Positions 1 through 12,215 of a stretch of 64,000 bases of DNA are shown one piece after another. The notes under the pieces are model-generated. The model had not been told where the DNA came from, did not search any database, and saw nothing but the letters and a program-made list of their open reading frames with translations. This stretch comes from Ochotona curzoniae (Eukaryota > Chordata > Mammalia > Lagomorpha > Ochotonidae), in assembly GCF_017591425.1 (NCBI RefSeq), contig NW_024466307.1, positions 5,471,001 through 5,535,000 of the forward strand, in the 5' to 3' direction. Position 1 is the first letter of the stretch, and each line of letters opens with the position of its first letter. A program made the position numbers and the translations under genes.

Positions 1-2180
1 TGTCAAAGACTCATGTTGGTGAATTCTATGTACCTGAACTGAGTTACTGCAAGAGCTCCAATTTTGTATGTGTAAAGGAGGGTGGATTGTAAGGAAATAT
101 GTCCACTCACATGGAAAGGTTTCTATATGTAGTGAATTTACGAGGTACCTCAGGGAGCTGTTGGAAAATCCGGCGAATGCTATTACAGATTGTAGCAATC
201 TTGGATGCTGAGCAAGGAGGTTATTTTTGAAGGTTACGGAGCTCTTTCCTCCCATTTTGGAGTCTCTGTTCTAACTTTTTTCCCATTTTTCCTCTTAACG
301 TTTGTGAGGAGCACAAAATACTATTTCCCCAATCAGTGCATAAACAAAAATGAAAATGTATCTTTTCGTTGCAGATTGCCTTTTAGAACAAATAGCTTCT
401 AGATACAGACAATGTTTATGAAGTTTTTTCACTTGATAAGTTGCATTGCAAATATGTTACATAACCCAAAGAGCTGGATAATAACGAGGACAAATCTATC
501 TGTCATGAGGAAATCTTTCCGGGTCAAACGCACTAGTTTGTGCCAACCTGGGTTTTATAAGCCATAACCTGACAAGCAATGTGAGTCTGGCGCTGGAGCT
601 TAAGAACCTTAGATGTGCCTCAATGAATGGAGCCCTGCGTTTCACACACCTTCTTTTTTTCTTGCTTCTCATAGACCTTCTGCAGGGCCACTGCTGACTT
701 CTGGAGGGCACTGTAGAATCTTCATGGGTCAATGTCAAGCACAGTTTATTTTTTGTTCAGAGTGTTGGACCTATTTTAATGGGAACAAAAACTATGCAAC
801 TACTCAGGTGCCAAACAGCTTAGGGCAAATACCAGAGATCTGAATGACAGATTTTCACAAATAGCTTCCATTTACATATTTAGATCTCCTGTGTTCCTTC
901 AAAAATAATCATGAAATAAACCCACGATTCAAGTGCCTGGATTAGTTTCTCATGTGGTTCCTTTGCGTGTAGATAGGAAGGTGTTTGGAGCAGCTCACGA
1001 TCACCTTAACCAATTGATAACCAAGCCAGAGTCAGCACAGCATCAAAGAGGAGTAGAGCCCTCCTTAGAAATCATTTCTTCCATAAAGCAAGCAGCCTTG
1101 GCCAGCACACACCTGGGATAAATGAATGATGCTTGTGAATGCGTTCTGAGGAAGTGCCCACAGCACAGAGCATGTCCTTGTGATAACGAGGACAATGTCA
1201 GTGGCTGTGCAAATGCAAAGGGGAAAGACGGTATTGGCAAGCCTTAGCAACTTTCACAACCTTCAACAAAAATAGGTAAAGCAAAGAAATTCTGAAAATT
1301 CATGGAACTGTTATCTTTTTGTAGGCAACAACAAGTTGATTACCTTATCACTAACAATAGAGACTCAAATTATGTCCATCAGTTCTTCAATCTTCACTTT
1401 TCAAATTTTTCTCTGACCACCAAATATATGGAATTGGAGTTGATGTATAGGTGCCAAATACAATAATATAGGATGTTGTGTTTCATTCTAGTCAATCCTG
1501 TGTGCTTGTGTTTACTATTTCGAAGAGGCTTTCCTGTTGCCTGTTTATATTTGAGCTATTTCTTTAAATTATGGATGGAGGCTAGATCACAAAATTTTAC
1601 CAAAACAGGTCATATAAATGATGAAATGAGGCAATGCAAGAAACTGAAGTACTTTCTCAAAACAATAAAAGAACACAATCCATAAACTTTTCTGAATTTA
1701 TTTTAACTCAAAAGAAAGCCAACATTTTAATAATATCCTAGGTTGTGCCACCCTGCTTTTATTTCTTATTGTAATTAAAATAGCCACAGTTACAGTTGTG
1801 GATATATACCTCCCAAGGAATATTTATAATGCAACTTGATATTATGCAATTTTCCCCACTTATATTTAATATGGGTTTATCACAGACATTTATGTTTTAG
1901 TTTCATTTAATTCTTTCTCTAACGTTTGCACAGTGTGGCATTAAATGTATTTTTAGAAATGAAACCTTAAGTTTATAATGTCAAGGGATTGATTTATAAG
2001 GGCTTTACTGGTAAAAGAAACCAATCATGTTGTTAAGGCAGGGATCATCTGTATTTGAAATCAGATAAAATTGTCAAGCTATGCATAGGAATATTTCATA
2101 TTTTAAAAAGTACCAGTTGAGTCAACACAACCAATGAGGAGGTTCACAATTAGCAAACTGTCTTTATTATTACTGCTTAA
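1..2180. other. Unique AT-rich DNA, no gene seen
   Basis: No interspersed repeat that I recognise and no open frame above about 80 codons. The short frames here show no homology and no splice context. Either intergenic or intronic. Confidence 0.6.
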
Positions 2181-2184
2181 TAGA

Positions 2185-2265
2185 AACAGTAAACTGCTTG
2201 AGAACAGAGATTTGCCTAATTCATTTTAAAATACTTCACTATGTTTGTGATACACTATGCTAAAT
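2185..2265 (+). repeat. Possible L2 3'-end relic
   Basis: The run 'taaactgcttgagaacagagatttgcctaattcattt' is split here as taaactgcttgagaacagag followed by atttgcctaattcattt. It resembles the common mammalian L2 3' region (stop-signal-like 'ctccttgagggcagg' block). Too diverged and short to be certain. Confidence 0.35.
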
Positions 2266-2679
2266 TCACTGTCATTAGATCAATGTTGTTAGATTAGTAG
2301 GCAGACAAGAAATTGTACTATGCTTCTGCGTGGATAATGTTGCTAGGAAAGGCACATATTAGGAAGACAAAAATATAGGTGAATATGCAGAAGTTGTGTT
2401 TTTCAAACAATGTTTAAGCATTCTGGTATTCCATGGGGCACTGATTCCTTTCATGTGAAGTCCTATTTATCATCATATTTATTTCAAATTACTGTATCAT
2501 CCTCACTTTTTGTAACATCACTATTTGGCTAGATTATATATTCTACTCAGAGTCCCCATATTCCTTCCTTTATTTTTGCTTGAATTTTGTCTGTGTTTTG
2601 CCTACTATGCTTCCCTCTTTTCAGTTTTTCTTGTTATTGATGTCTTATATCCATAAACATTTTACGGATTTTATTTATC

Positions 2680-2780
2680 CTCTTAAGACTGACAGCTCCT
2701 TAGAATTAGCATATCTATGTTTATTTGCTCTGGGTACTCTACTAGCAATCACAGCACATACTAGCAAGTTGATAAACTGA
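2680..2780 (+). repeat. L2 LINE 3'-end fragment
   Basis: Contains 'gacagctccttagaattag', then 'gtactctactagcaatcac' and 'agcacatactagcaagttga'. This follows the order of the L2 3' end (ctccttgagggcaggga, then cctagcacagtgcctggcacatagtaggcactcaataaa, each cut short here). Heavily mutated, as expected for a pre-eutherian repeat. Confidence 0.5.
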
Positions 2781-3004
2781 ATAGAAAAAGAAAATGATAA
2801 TGTACTAAATGCTCATGCTGTGTACAGAAGCGTGGAAGACATGAATAAATAAACAGACATCTCCTATTTGAGAGTTTTTGTTCTTTAGGGAACATATACA
2901 TCTTTGTAAAACTGAAGCAAGTAGCCATGCACTCAATGCCCAACACTTTTGCTTGTCTTCATTTAGAAGTTCTGTGTTCCTGAAATGCAATGAAAAGGAG
3001 CTAG

Positions 3005-3240
3005 TACCGTGTTGACAGGTAAAGCTGCCACTGGTCCATGTTCCACCTGCTTCAGTTTTGATCCAGCTTCCTGCTAATGCATATTGGAAAGCAGTGGAAG
3101 ATGGCCCAAGTTCTTGGGACCTGGGAGCCTTTTGGGAGACCCAGATGAAGCTCCTGGCTTGTGACTGTGGTCTGACTCAGTCTTGACTATTGAAGCCATT
3201 GGGACGGGATGATCCCAATAAACATTTTACTTAGCTCCAA
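3005..3240 (+). repeat. Old lagomorph CSINE, internally deleted
   Basis: tRNA-derived lagomorph SINE. Recognisable blocks in order: 'aggtaaagctgcc' head, 'gatccagcttcctgctaatg', 'ggaaagcagtggaagatggc', 'ttgggagacccagatgaagc' and 'gccattgggacgggatg'. The segment between the head and the 'gatccagc' block is shortened. The copy is diverged, so it is an older subfamily than the copies at 43010 or 63322. Confidence 0.8.
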
Positions 3241-5215
3241 CGCAGACAGGAACAAAGTGCATCCAAACCTTAACACAAAAGAACCACACTTGTCCAGTTA
3301 GCTGCTTTCCAACCTGCTCACATGCTCAGAATAGCCCAGTGTAATAATATGTCATCTTCCTGGGGTAGGGGAGTGTCATGAGCAACAGCACAAGTGGTGT
3401 TCAAAACAAAGCAAAATCCAATGGTGCCCTTGTAGTAGTACTGATCCAGGTGCACACTGAAATATTCTGTGTTGAGGGGAACCAATCTGAACTAGGCTGG
3501 GTGCAGAAAGAAGGGAGGATGCAAGGGGAAGCTTCTTTGTCTTTTCAGCCCCAGGAAAACACCTGCTCAGCTTGCACTGGGGAGGCAGGGGTGGAATCTC
3601 GTCTCACTACCTCGGTACTCTGTCACTAGAGCTGATATACCTGCTCTGGGTGGCCTGTCGGTTTCTTGTCAATTTCTATTTCAAGTGAGCCAATGAACCC
3701 AACTTTCATTTTTTACAGTTCAGGTTTTAACATTCCTTCTAGACAGTTTTACTTTTTCATTGTCATGAAGTGGATTAAAATTGCAGCCTTATCAAATCCA
3801 AACTGGCTTCAAACCCTGGTGGTACTCAGCGAGAGCCTCATCTCTGGATGGCTGCATCTCTGTGCCTATATTTCATTCATCCTCAAAAGAGAGGCAGGTG
3901 TGAGTGAGTGACCAGTTATGGGGCAAGCTTACAGACCGCATCAAGTAACCTACATGGATACTATACTGTGCATTTGGATTTAAAGAATAAATTACACACA
4001 GGTGGGTCTATGAAGCACACTGAGTGAGTGAATATTTCCCCACTCTATTTTAAATAACCTCCCCTCTGCCACCTGCCTCCCCTCACCTCCAGACCCTCAC
4101 CCTCTGCCACAAGCCTTGAAAGAACTAGCATATTTTTTGGGGGAAAAGCATATACAGTTCTCTTAGCTGATATCTAAGTAAAAACCATGAATCAGCAAGC
4201 TTAAGAATAGTATTTATGAGTTTCATGTTAAGTATTCACATCTTGGTTTGCTTTTTTTTTTCTTCTAGATACTATTATAGCACACTGGGGTATCAAGTGT
4301 ACAAAGCAGGCCTGAACACCGGAACTTCTGTACAGTTAGACACTCATGCTGGAGACCAAGGCATCTTCAAGGTTGAACGCATTAGTTCCCAAACACATCT
4401 TGCCCGGAGCATCTGGTATAGTCAATACTATCTCTGCCTTCCTTTTTGTGTTATATAACAGATTTCAGCCACACTGAGAATTTTATTTAAAAAAGAAACT
4501 GTGTTTTAGATGATTTAAACCACTAAAAGGAGGATTGGAGAGTGAGTGGGTATTTGTCTTTTTTTGCGCTCTGCAGACTAAGTGCCTGGGGCATCTGCAG
4601 CTGAACAGTGCAAAAATTTCTAGAGACAAAAGTGTCTTTATCTATCATCTCAGTAGTCAGTCCCCTCTCACCTGCCTGCCCCTTTGCAAATCTGTTTTAG
4701 GAAGCTGTGCACACACATTTTCTGCGTATCACAGAGTGAGGATGTTCCGACTACACAGGCATAAGTTAAATTTTCTTGACTCTACTATTCATATTTCTGC
4801 TATTTCCATATTTCTGTTCTTTGGATCAAATAATCAAGGCACAGTTAAAATGGTTTTCCATCTTGTTCTGTTATAAAGCTGTCATAATTAAAACTAGCTC
4901 ATTAGTAACTCATGGCACTTTAAGATATAAAGATTTCTGAATATCTGCAGGATTTTAAATTTTCACATTGTTTATTGAATCCAAGATATCAGCTTGGCTT
5001 CTTTTCTGTCTCATTCTTCTCTCACACGTTTCTCAAAGAATGCAAAACAGAAGCCTGAGCCACCTTACACAAAAGATACCTTCTTTAAACTCTTAGGGAG
5101 CTTTAGAATTATTTCATAAAGTGAAAAATACCTTAGGCAAAACTCCAAATTCACCTTTGCTTTGAAATATTTCAAGCTCTTTGGAGTGGATGGTGTGGGA
5201 TGATTTTTACGGCTT
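3241..5215. other. Unique DNA with a pyrimidine-rich stretch
   Basis: No recognised repeat. 4055-4125 is rich in CCTCCC/CACCTCC runs. A T-rich acceptor-like tract with an open frame behind it lies at 4251-4415 (separate entry). Confidence 0.55.
4269..4415 (+). other. Exon-like segment (candidate only)
   Basis: Nine T's, then TCTTCTAG, end at 4268 and form a good splice-acceptor context. A GT at 4416 (ATCTG|GTATAG) could be a weak donor. The 147 bases between are exactly 49 codons long and stay open in the frame that reads YYYSTLGYQVYKAGLNTG near its start. CpG content is slightly higher than in the flanks. I do not recognise the peptide. It could equally be chance in AT-rich DNA or a non-coding RNA exon. 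Confidence 0.15.
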
Positions 5216-6170
5216 CATCTCAGAATGCCTCTTGAAGTACTGAGGTGATGACACAGACAGAACTGTGACCTGAGAGCTGGACATACAGCATGGGCACGAC
5301 TTGTGTTTTGGTTGGGACAAATTCCAATGTTCAAGTGACTTGTGAATTCCCAGATTATATCCTTGCCTCAGTTATTAGAGATTACCTGAGACATTTCCAA
5401 CAATGGAGATGGGGCAGAAGAGGAGGAGAACAAAAAGACGTGAAGGGAGGCAGATTCATCAAGCGATTGATCTCCATTCTGCTCCAGGTACCCCAAATGA
5501 TGAGTAACTCTGGCCCCCAACATGTGATCAATCATAGGCCACCAGCTATTTGAGAACCTAGCCAGTGCTCTTTCTTAAAGCAGGATGGACATTGGAAATG
5601 TGAGTGTTCAAGCTTCCTACGATGGGGAGGAATCGGGGCAAACACCATTCCTTCCAATTATACGGGATAGAGGAAAGAGATGGACAAGGCCATGCACTCC
5701 CAGGAGCCTCAGAGAGGCACCTAGAGAGGAAAGAGAGTTGAATTTCACTATTCTGAGCTGGAAGATACCAGCACCGTTGATCAGCAGGAAGTCATTACAG
5801 AAGCATCACCTTGCTCCCCTACATCTCAACAATGAAGGGACAAGTGTCCCAGGCAGGAGCTGGCTGGTACCTGACTGTAGGATTCAGCTGAGAGGAGGAT
5901 GCAGGGACAAGGCCAGAGAATCTGGAGCAGCTTGCGCCTGGAGCGCGTTTCCTAGGGGATGTGTCAGGGAAGCTTGTCTAGGAAGGTTGTATTCAGAGAG
6001 ACTCAGACCACACACACAGGAGAGCAGCAAGAGACAAGTCTCCGAGTTTGGCATGAGTACATCTGATGACTGAGCAGGAGGGGCCCTCTCACTCGTTTTC
6101 TGGAATTTCCTTTATTCTCTATGGTTAGTTTGTGCAGGAGATAAAGCTTTTTTTCTGCCAAAATAGACTC
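5216..6170. other. GC-richer unassigned block
   Basis: Less AT-rich than its surroundings and contains the longest open frame of the window (5585-6073, + strand, 162 codons). The frame has no recognisable domain, signal peptide or repeat, and its composition follows the local DNA, so I do not call it a gene. The block may be a decayed LTR or other old insertion that I cannot name. Confidence 0.3.
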
Positions 6171-8299
6171 ATATACCTATAACTTTGATAATGCATGATA
6201 CGGGTTCTGTGTTGTCTTTTTATTCCTACTTGGATACTAATAATTTATAAGGAATGTGCATTTGGAATGCATTTGAATGATTTCAATACACTTTATTGCT
6301 TTTTCATTTAACCCAAAGATGAAGTATCAATGGATCTCAAGTTTTCTCACGTGTTTTAGAAGTTAAAATTCAATGAGATGAAAGCCAGCACCATGAACTG
6401 AAGTGCAAAGTAATTTGTGTGAAAAGGAATGTAAAGAAAATTGGATATTTTGGCTAGAGCATAACAATTTGGGCAGATTAATTATATTTTCTGGCTTTCA
6501 AAAATGTGAATTATGATAAAAGGACACTTTGAGGCTCAGTTTCTTTTGTCAGTAGCAAATAAACGTGTATATAGAGAAATGCTAAAATTAGCCTATTGTA
6601 GTTTAGCCTGGGCTCAGGGACAGTGTAGATGTCTCTTCCAGACTTGTTCATCACAGGTTCTACGCTCCTGACACTCATATGGAAAAGGTAACGTTGGAGG
6701 AACTTAAATTATACAAGCCTAGAGAAGCGCAGGGTAGAAAGGTGACATTTCCACCAAGCTGGTTTTAACTCTCACTATATTGTCAAAAAGTTGAGTTCCT
6801 CCTTCAAGTCGTTCCTGAAAGCCTGCTGAGCCTACACATCACTGTCTTCGTGCTGTCTACATTCTGGTATCAAACCCTGGGCCTGTCACAAAAATGATAC
6901 ATACAAGGATCATGCCGTGGGTGACATGCATTGAAAAGCCAGGAGACACATGGAAGAGGGCAAATAGAATGGAAAATACTCATTTCCTCCCAGAAATCGA
7001 TTATCCCATAACTTCTATTTTAATTTGAGATCTTTGAGCAGAGATTTGCTTATTGGAACATCACTAAAATGGTTTTCTAGATGACCAAACATGATGACGT
7101 CCTAGTCAGGCAGTTAAATATCTGAAATAATAACCCTTCCCCTTTGCTCTCTTTTGAAATACCATTTGTTCTCTGTCAGACATGTAAGCCAAAAATAATC
7201 TATTTGGGGTGTAAAATTTTGACTACTAAAGGATAGGAGGAGGAGGAGGATGGAGAGCAGACAGAGGGCAATTTGATAACTGAAACAGGGAGGATTAAGT
7301 TCAGCATTCCACAGCTCAGTGAGGTGAATGTAATTTGTAACAATACATTAGATATTTCAGGAGGAACCGGGTAGAGATAGGAGCTGTATTCATCCTGATT
7401 TGATCAGTACATGCTCTACACATGTGTGCAGCATCTCTCTCTACTCCATCAATATGAAGAATTATTACATGGTACTCGAAAATCTAAAAAGAAAATCCCT
7501 AAATCTGTGGAGTAAGACCAATACATTTCCCACATGTTAAACCAAAGTAATTCTTATTTTTTCTTAAAAGCAGGATGAGCAACGGTTGCTTACTAACGTA
7601 GTATTTGATGACCAAAAATTAGATGCCTTTGGATTCTGAATTAGTTCCTCAGCTCTCTTGTTTTAGTTGATCACTGATGGCTGAGAGTATAGCCTTTGAA
7701 TACTCCTGTCTTTTGGTCAAAGAACGTCACAAGCATTACTTTATGCAATGGAATCTGGGTTCATTGTTCATTGGATTTCTGCTATTTAATTTGAATAAGT
7801 ATGAACAATTTTTAGAATTCAAATGACGACAGTTCCTATGCAGAAGCTAGTGAAATAATGAAAAAATAAAGAAGAATAAAAAGCTTTCCGGCTAGGAGAA
7901 ATAAAAATAAGATGAAAAGATATCACAAATTTTGAGACTAATGGCCAGTTAATTTGTGACATTGGAAAAAAGGGAAGAATTTGTAATCAGTGTACAAAAT
8001 TGTTACATGCAACATTTAAGCAACATTAAGAAGACTTTTGGAGCAAGACAAAATAAATTGGTAAGAAGTTTCCTCACAACAGTCAAAAACAACAGTCATC
8101 TGAAATGGAGTGAAATATCCCTCAAATATTTTAAAAATAACTTTAAATAGGATCTAAACATTATTTTGACAGCTAATATTGGCTAGGACTTCTGTGCAGG
8201 AAAAAAAAAAAACAAAAACTCTTTTTAAATAGAAAAATGAAGAAATTTTAAATTTGTTCCCCCTTGCCTAAATAAAACTAATTTGCACAGATATTCTCT
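6171..8299. other. Unique AT-rich DNA
   Basis: No recognised repeat or gene. A short GGA-rich purine run lies at about 7229-7252. Confidence 0.55.
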
Positions 8300-8415
8300 G
8301 AGTTGTATCCTAGTCTCCTAGCTTTGGCCCAACCCTGCCCTGGCTGTTGCAAGCGCTTGGGGTGAAACAGCATATAGTTGTTCCTTGCTTTGTCTCTATA
8401 TCTCATAAAATACTT
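8300..8415 (+). repeat. CSINE 3' fragment
   Basis: The blocks 'agctttggcccaaccctgcc', 'ctggctgttgcaagcgcttg', 'gggtgaaacagcatatag' and 'tgtctctatatctcat' match the second half of an older lagomorph SINE. The 5' half is absent. Confidence 0.6.
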
Positions 8416-8437
8416 TTTTGAGATAACATGACAAGAG

Positions 8438-9010
8438 TCAGAGAAATTCCTTAACAGACACCTGCCAAAAGAAGATACATGGATGGAAATGAAGCATATG
8501 AGAAGGAGCTCTACATTGTAGACTTATCCGTAGAAGCAAAAGAATCAGAAAGACCAACAAACTACTTAGGAAAACTGTCTGACATTTCCAAGATTCACCA
8601 GGAAGCCTCCGTGATGAAGGTAGTGCAATAGTGGCAAAGAACTGACTCAAATCCATGGGACAGAATAATGAACTCAGACCAAGAGGCAAAAGTAACACAA
8701 GGAACAAATGGTTCTGGAACAACAGACATCCACACGCAAAATGCAAAGTTTATACAGTCACATTACATCCCTAACAAAATTAACTCAAAGAGCCAGTTGT
8801 ACATCTAAGTGTAAAATGCAAAAGCAGAGAATTCTTAGGAGCAACACATACATGACCTTAAATTTAGTTACAATGCCAAAGGCATGAGCAAAGAAAAAAT
8901 AATTGCTAAACTGTACTTCATTGAAATCACAATTTCCCTCTTTGTGATACAGAGAAAATAGTTACAAAAGACAGCATACAAAAGAATATCTTCCAAAATA
9001 TATCCTTCCC
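8438..9010 (+). repeat. Old L1 ORF2 fragments, rearranged
   Basis: 8450-8515 resembles the ORF2 C-terminal segment that reads 'agacacctgccaaaagaag...catatgagaaggagctc'. 8630-8990 resembles an upstream ORF2 segment, with 'catgggacagaataatgaac', 'gaacaacagacatccacac', 'aaaattaactcaaagagcc' and 'ggcatgagcaaagaaaa'. The order is reversed relative to an intact L1, so there are two insertions or a rearrangement. Reading frames are broken throughout. Confidence 0.65.
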
Positions 9011-9184
9011 AAATCTCTTAAAATCTTAAGAGAACAATCCAATTGGGTGGCTATTTGTTCTAGAAGTATTTATTGATGCCTCTGTCCCATATAATAGTAC
9101 CTGGATTTGGTAACTGTCTCTACTGCGTGAATGAAACAGACCTTGGAAGATGGTGATTATGATTAAGAAACTGGGATCTTGACA

Positions 9185-9305
9185 CCTACATAGGAGACTT
9201 GTATCGCATTTCCACTTTTCTGGCTGAGTCCCGGATGGTTAATATTTTGGGGGGGATAAATCAGCAGATGGATGCTCTCTCTGTTCCTCCCAAAATACAT
9301 AAATT
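9185..9305 (+). repeat. Degenerate CSINE 3' half
   Basis: 'cacctacataggagacttg', 'ttctggctgagtcccggatg' and 'taaatcagcagatggatgct' followed by 'ctctctgttcctccc' follow the order of the lagomorph SINE 3' half. It sits between two L1 blocks. Confidence 0.5.
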
Positions 9306-9319
9306 GTGAAGATTCAAAA

Positions 9320-10610
9320 TTGCTCTACTAAAAAGTCACAATAATGAACATAGTGTGATATTGGCATATGGATAGATAAATAGACCAGTGAAAAAGAATC
9401 ACGAAGAGACACAGACTAATGATATTCAATGCCATGTTTGCTGAGGAGGTGACTTTATAGAATAATATTGAAGGATGGCCTGTTAAAGATGGAGCTACTG
9501 AGAAATCCAGGTGGGGAATAATAAAACACGATACATTTGATCCTATACACAGATAAAGTCCAGGACAGTTATACATCCAAGTGTGAACAACAATGTAGTG
9601 ACATTTCTAGACTAATCACAGGAATATATATTTATGATCTTGGGATAGACAGGTTTCCTACATGACACTTGAAACATGCTCACCATAAGTAAAAATGCTG
9701 GAAGTTTTTCTTTTTGAAAGCTTTTACTAATCAAACGGACACTTTAAAATTTAAAATAGAGTCCCCAGAATAGTCATCACATATAATGATTAAGTTGCCT
9801 TTTTCATGACCAGACAAAAACTTTTTTCAAATCAGTAAAGAAAAAGACTGTTCATCCAGTAGAGAATAGACAACGTATTTGAACAGATATTTCACGATAG
9901 AAAACATCCATGTGTTTTGAAAATTTACCAAGGGGTGGTTGGTATTATCACTGTTCAGAAAAATTAAAATTAAGACTACAGTGTTATACACTTACATCTA
10001 CAAAAGCAGAAACAAAACAAAAACCCTAGATTTGCAAGAAAGTTAAGCATTGGTGAACACTCAGGGCAATAGAAACGCTTACTTTCTTCGGTGGAGAGCA
10101 AATTAACCACTTTGAGTAAGCTATTAGAAGAGTTTTCCAAATTCAACTGTGCCCTGGAAGCCAGCAATTCCGTTCCTTGTTATATAATATGCCTAGTCAA
10201 GCCTGGTGTACGTCAGTGTTCATAGTAAGCATTATTACAAAACCTAAAAGTTAGAAACAAATCAAATGTCCATTGACAGCCGACTGGGCATATTGTATAA
10301 TGGACCAGTAGAAAGTAACGAAAATTAACTCGCACAATAAATTCCAGATCATACTATAAGGTAAGTGAAACCAGAAATTAAATAATACATACATGAATAC
10401 TTTATCAATAAAAACTTTTTAAAATATGCAGTAGTTAGCAACATATATGGCTTTGAGGCATCACTGTGATGGCTGTGGGGGTACTGGGCCTGGTGGATGG
10501 TAACATGTTCTTAGTCTTATCTGAATTTGCTGAGATACATACTTTTCTTTGTATATTTTAAACATATGCTATGTTGATACCTTAATGCTTTTTAAAGTAA
10601 TTTTTTTTTA
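9320..10610 (+). repeat. Old L1: ORF2 3' end and 3' UTR
   Basis: Sense-strand L1 in continuous order: 'tgatattggcatatggatag' with 'atagaccagtgaaaaagaat', then 'gatcttgggatagacaggtt', later 'ctggaagccagcaattccgt' (the conserved 'ccagcaatcccactcctgg' block), 'atcaaatgtccattgacag' and a 3' UTR-like end. Multiple stops, so no product. Divergence suggests an old L1M-type family. Confidence 0.75.
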
Positions 10611-10639
10611 CAGTCAGAAACTTGGGTTATTTGCCATAC

Positions 10640-10990
10640 TAGAAATAATCATATGTTTATACTAGGACAAATTGTTGGTAAATTCTGGTCCTGAATGTTT
10701 ATGAGGAGAGAGATACTTCCTTCTCTGTCATAACCCAAGACTTTAATTTCTGCCAAGGACTGTATGGGGGTTTGAGCTTTCTCCCGCTTTCGGCAGGTTA
10801 TACTGCCCGAACACGTAATATATTTGAATCTATGCAAGATATTCCCTCCTGCTGTGCTTAATTTCTGAATCCAGTGCTGTTGCACAAACAGATGCAATGC
10901 GATGCCCATGAAAGAGCAAGTACCGATTTTTCATCAGCACGACACAGCCCCTCCTGCAAATTGGTCTCGCGCGCCCTGTTCGGGCAGATG
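10640..10990. other. CpG-dense unassigned block with inverted repeats
   Basis: From 10783 to 10982 there are 11 CpGs, far above the local background. CTGCCCGAACA at 10803-10813 is exactly inverted as TGTTCGGGCAG at 10977-10987, and a near-copy (TTCGGCAG) lies at 10789-10796. An 86-codon frame runs on the - strand (10649-10909) without recognisable similarity. It may be a small non-autonomous DNA element or part of an LTR. Confidence 0.35.
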
Positions 10991-11325
10991 AACCACATAC
11001 TTTTAAAGATTTAATTTTAAGATAGTGATAGAAATCGAAGTTACTTTTTAAATTGAGTGATTTTCTTTTTCATCACATGGAGCCAGAATCATCTAAGTGG
11101 ATTTTTTTTTAAAATTTCCAGGATTTATCCCTAGTTTGTGCTAGAAAGAATATTGAAACTATTAAAAACTATTTATTGACAATACCTGATTATAGTAAAA
11201 GTTTCATAATGTCGCTGTGGTCTAATTTGAATCTGATTGGGAGCTAACTTAAAGATTAGCTCCATCATTTGCAGGAAAATGCCAAAACTTTAAAAAAAAA
11301 TCTAGTAATTATAAATAAATGAAGA
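10991..11325. other. Unique AT-rich spacer
   Basis: No repeat or gene recognised. Confidence 0.5.
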
Positions 11326-11660
11326 GGGACAGGCTTGGTGGCCTAAAGTCTTCGCCTTGAACATGCCATGCAGCTGGGATCCCATATGGACAGTGGTTCT
11401 AATCCTGGCAGCTCCACTTCCCATCCAGCTCCCTGCCTGTGGCCTGGGAAAGCAATGGAAGACGGCCCAAAGCCTTGGGACCCTGCATCTGCGTGCGAGA
11501 CCTGGAAGAGGCTCCTGGCTCCTGGCTTTGAATTGACACAGCGCCGGCCATTACAGTCACTTGGGGAGTGAATCATTGGATGGAAGATCATCCTCTCTGT
11601 CTCTCCTTCTCTCTGTATATCTGAGTTTGCAATAAAAATTAAAAAAAAACCTTAAAAAGA
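11326..11660 (+). repeat. Full-length lagomorph (pika-type) SINE
   Basis: Starts GGGACAGGCTTGGTGGCCT and runs through GATCCCATATGG, the B-box-like GGTTCTAATCC at 11395-11405, CCCATCCAGCTCCCTGCCTG, GGGAAAGCAATGGAAGACGG, a T/C-rich end and an A-rich tail. It is tRNA-derived and would have been transcribed by RNA polymerase III from its internal A and B boxes. Modest divergence makes it fairly young. Open frames on both strands here are SINE-borne, not genes. Confidence 0.95.
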
Positions 11661-12215
11661 TAAAGAATTCTCTGTACACCCAAAAGGCTAATTTGTTCAT
11701 GTGACAAGATAAATAATAAATATCATTTCTCCTTTCATTGATTATTCAGTCAGCTCAGCTGTGAATGTGACTTCTTAATACAACAAGAGATTGCAGAAGG
11801 ACTTGTAAGTATGCAGGCCCCAGGCAGGCAGTCATGCTTAACATGGGAGTTGGCTCTGCCTTACAGAACACACCATTAAAATATTGAATGAGTGCTTAAG
11901 TGGCAAGAAGGGTCACACATTCCTTTTCATAGATATCATAGTTCTAGTTACATTGTATTTCATGCATTGAAAGAGAAGGGGTGTATGTCATTTATATGAT
12001 TATTTGGATACATACACATCACATAAGGGTATAAATAGGACTTTACCCATTTCATCAGTTTTGGAGGGTAAAATTAATTTGTATCTATAAAATATTTAAA
12101 TTAAATGTGTCAAGTCCCATTTGGTTTTTCTAAGTTTACCTTTCTTTCCTATCCTGACTCCTTCAGCTATAAATCTTCTGATGATATCTTCAGACATCTT
12201 TTGTTTCATTTCAGT
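11661..12215. other. Unique AT-rich DNA
   Basis: Nothing recognised. Confidence 0.5.

Noticed and set aside
5585..6073. 162-codon open frame on the + strand, the longest in the window
   Set aside because: No recognisable domain, no exon context, composition follows the local DNA, and a frame of this length is not surprising in 64 kb.
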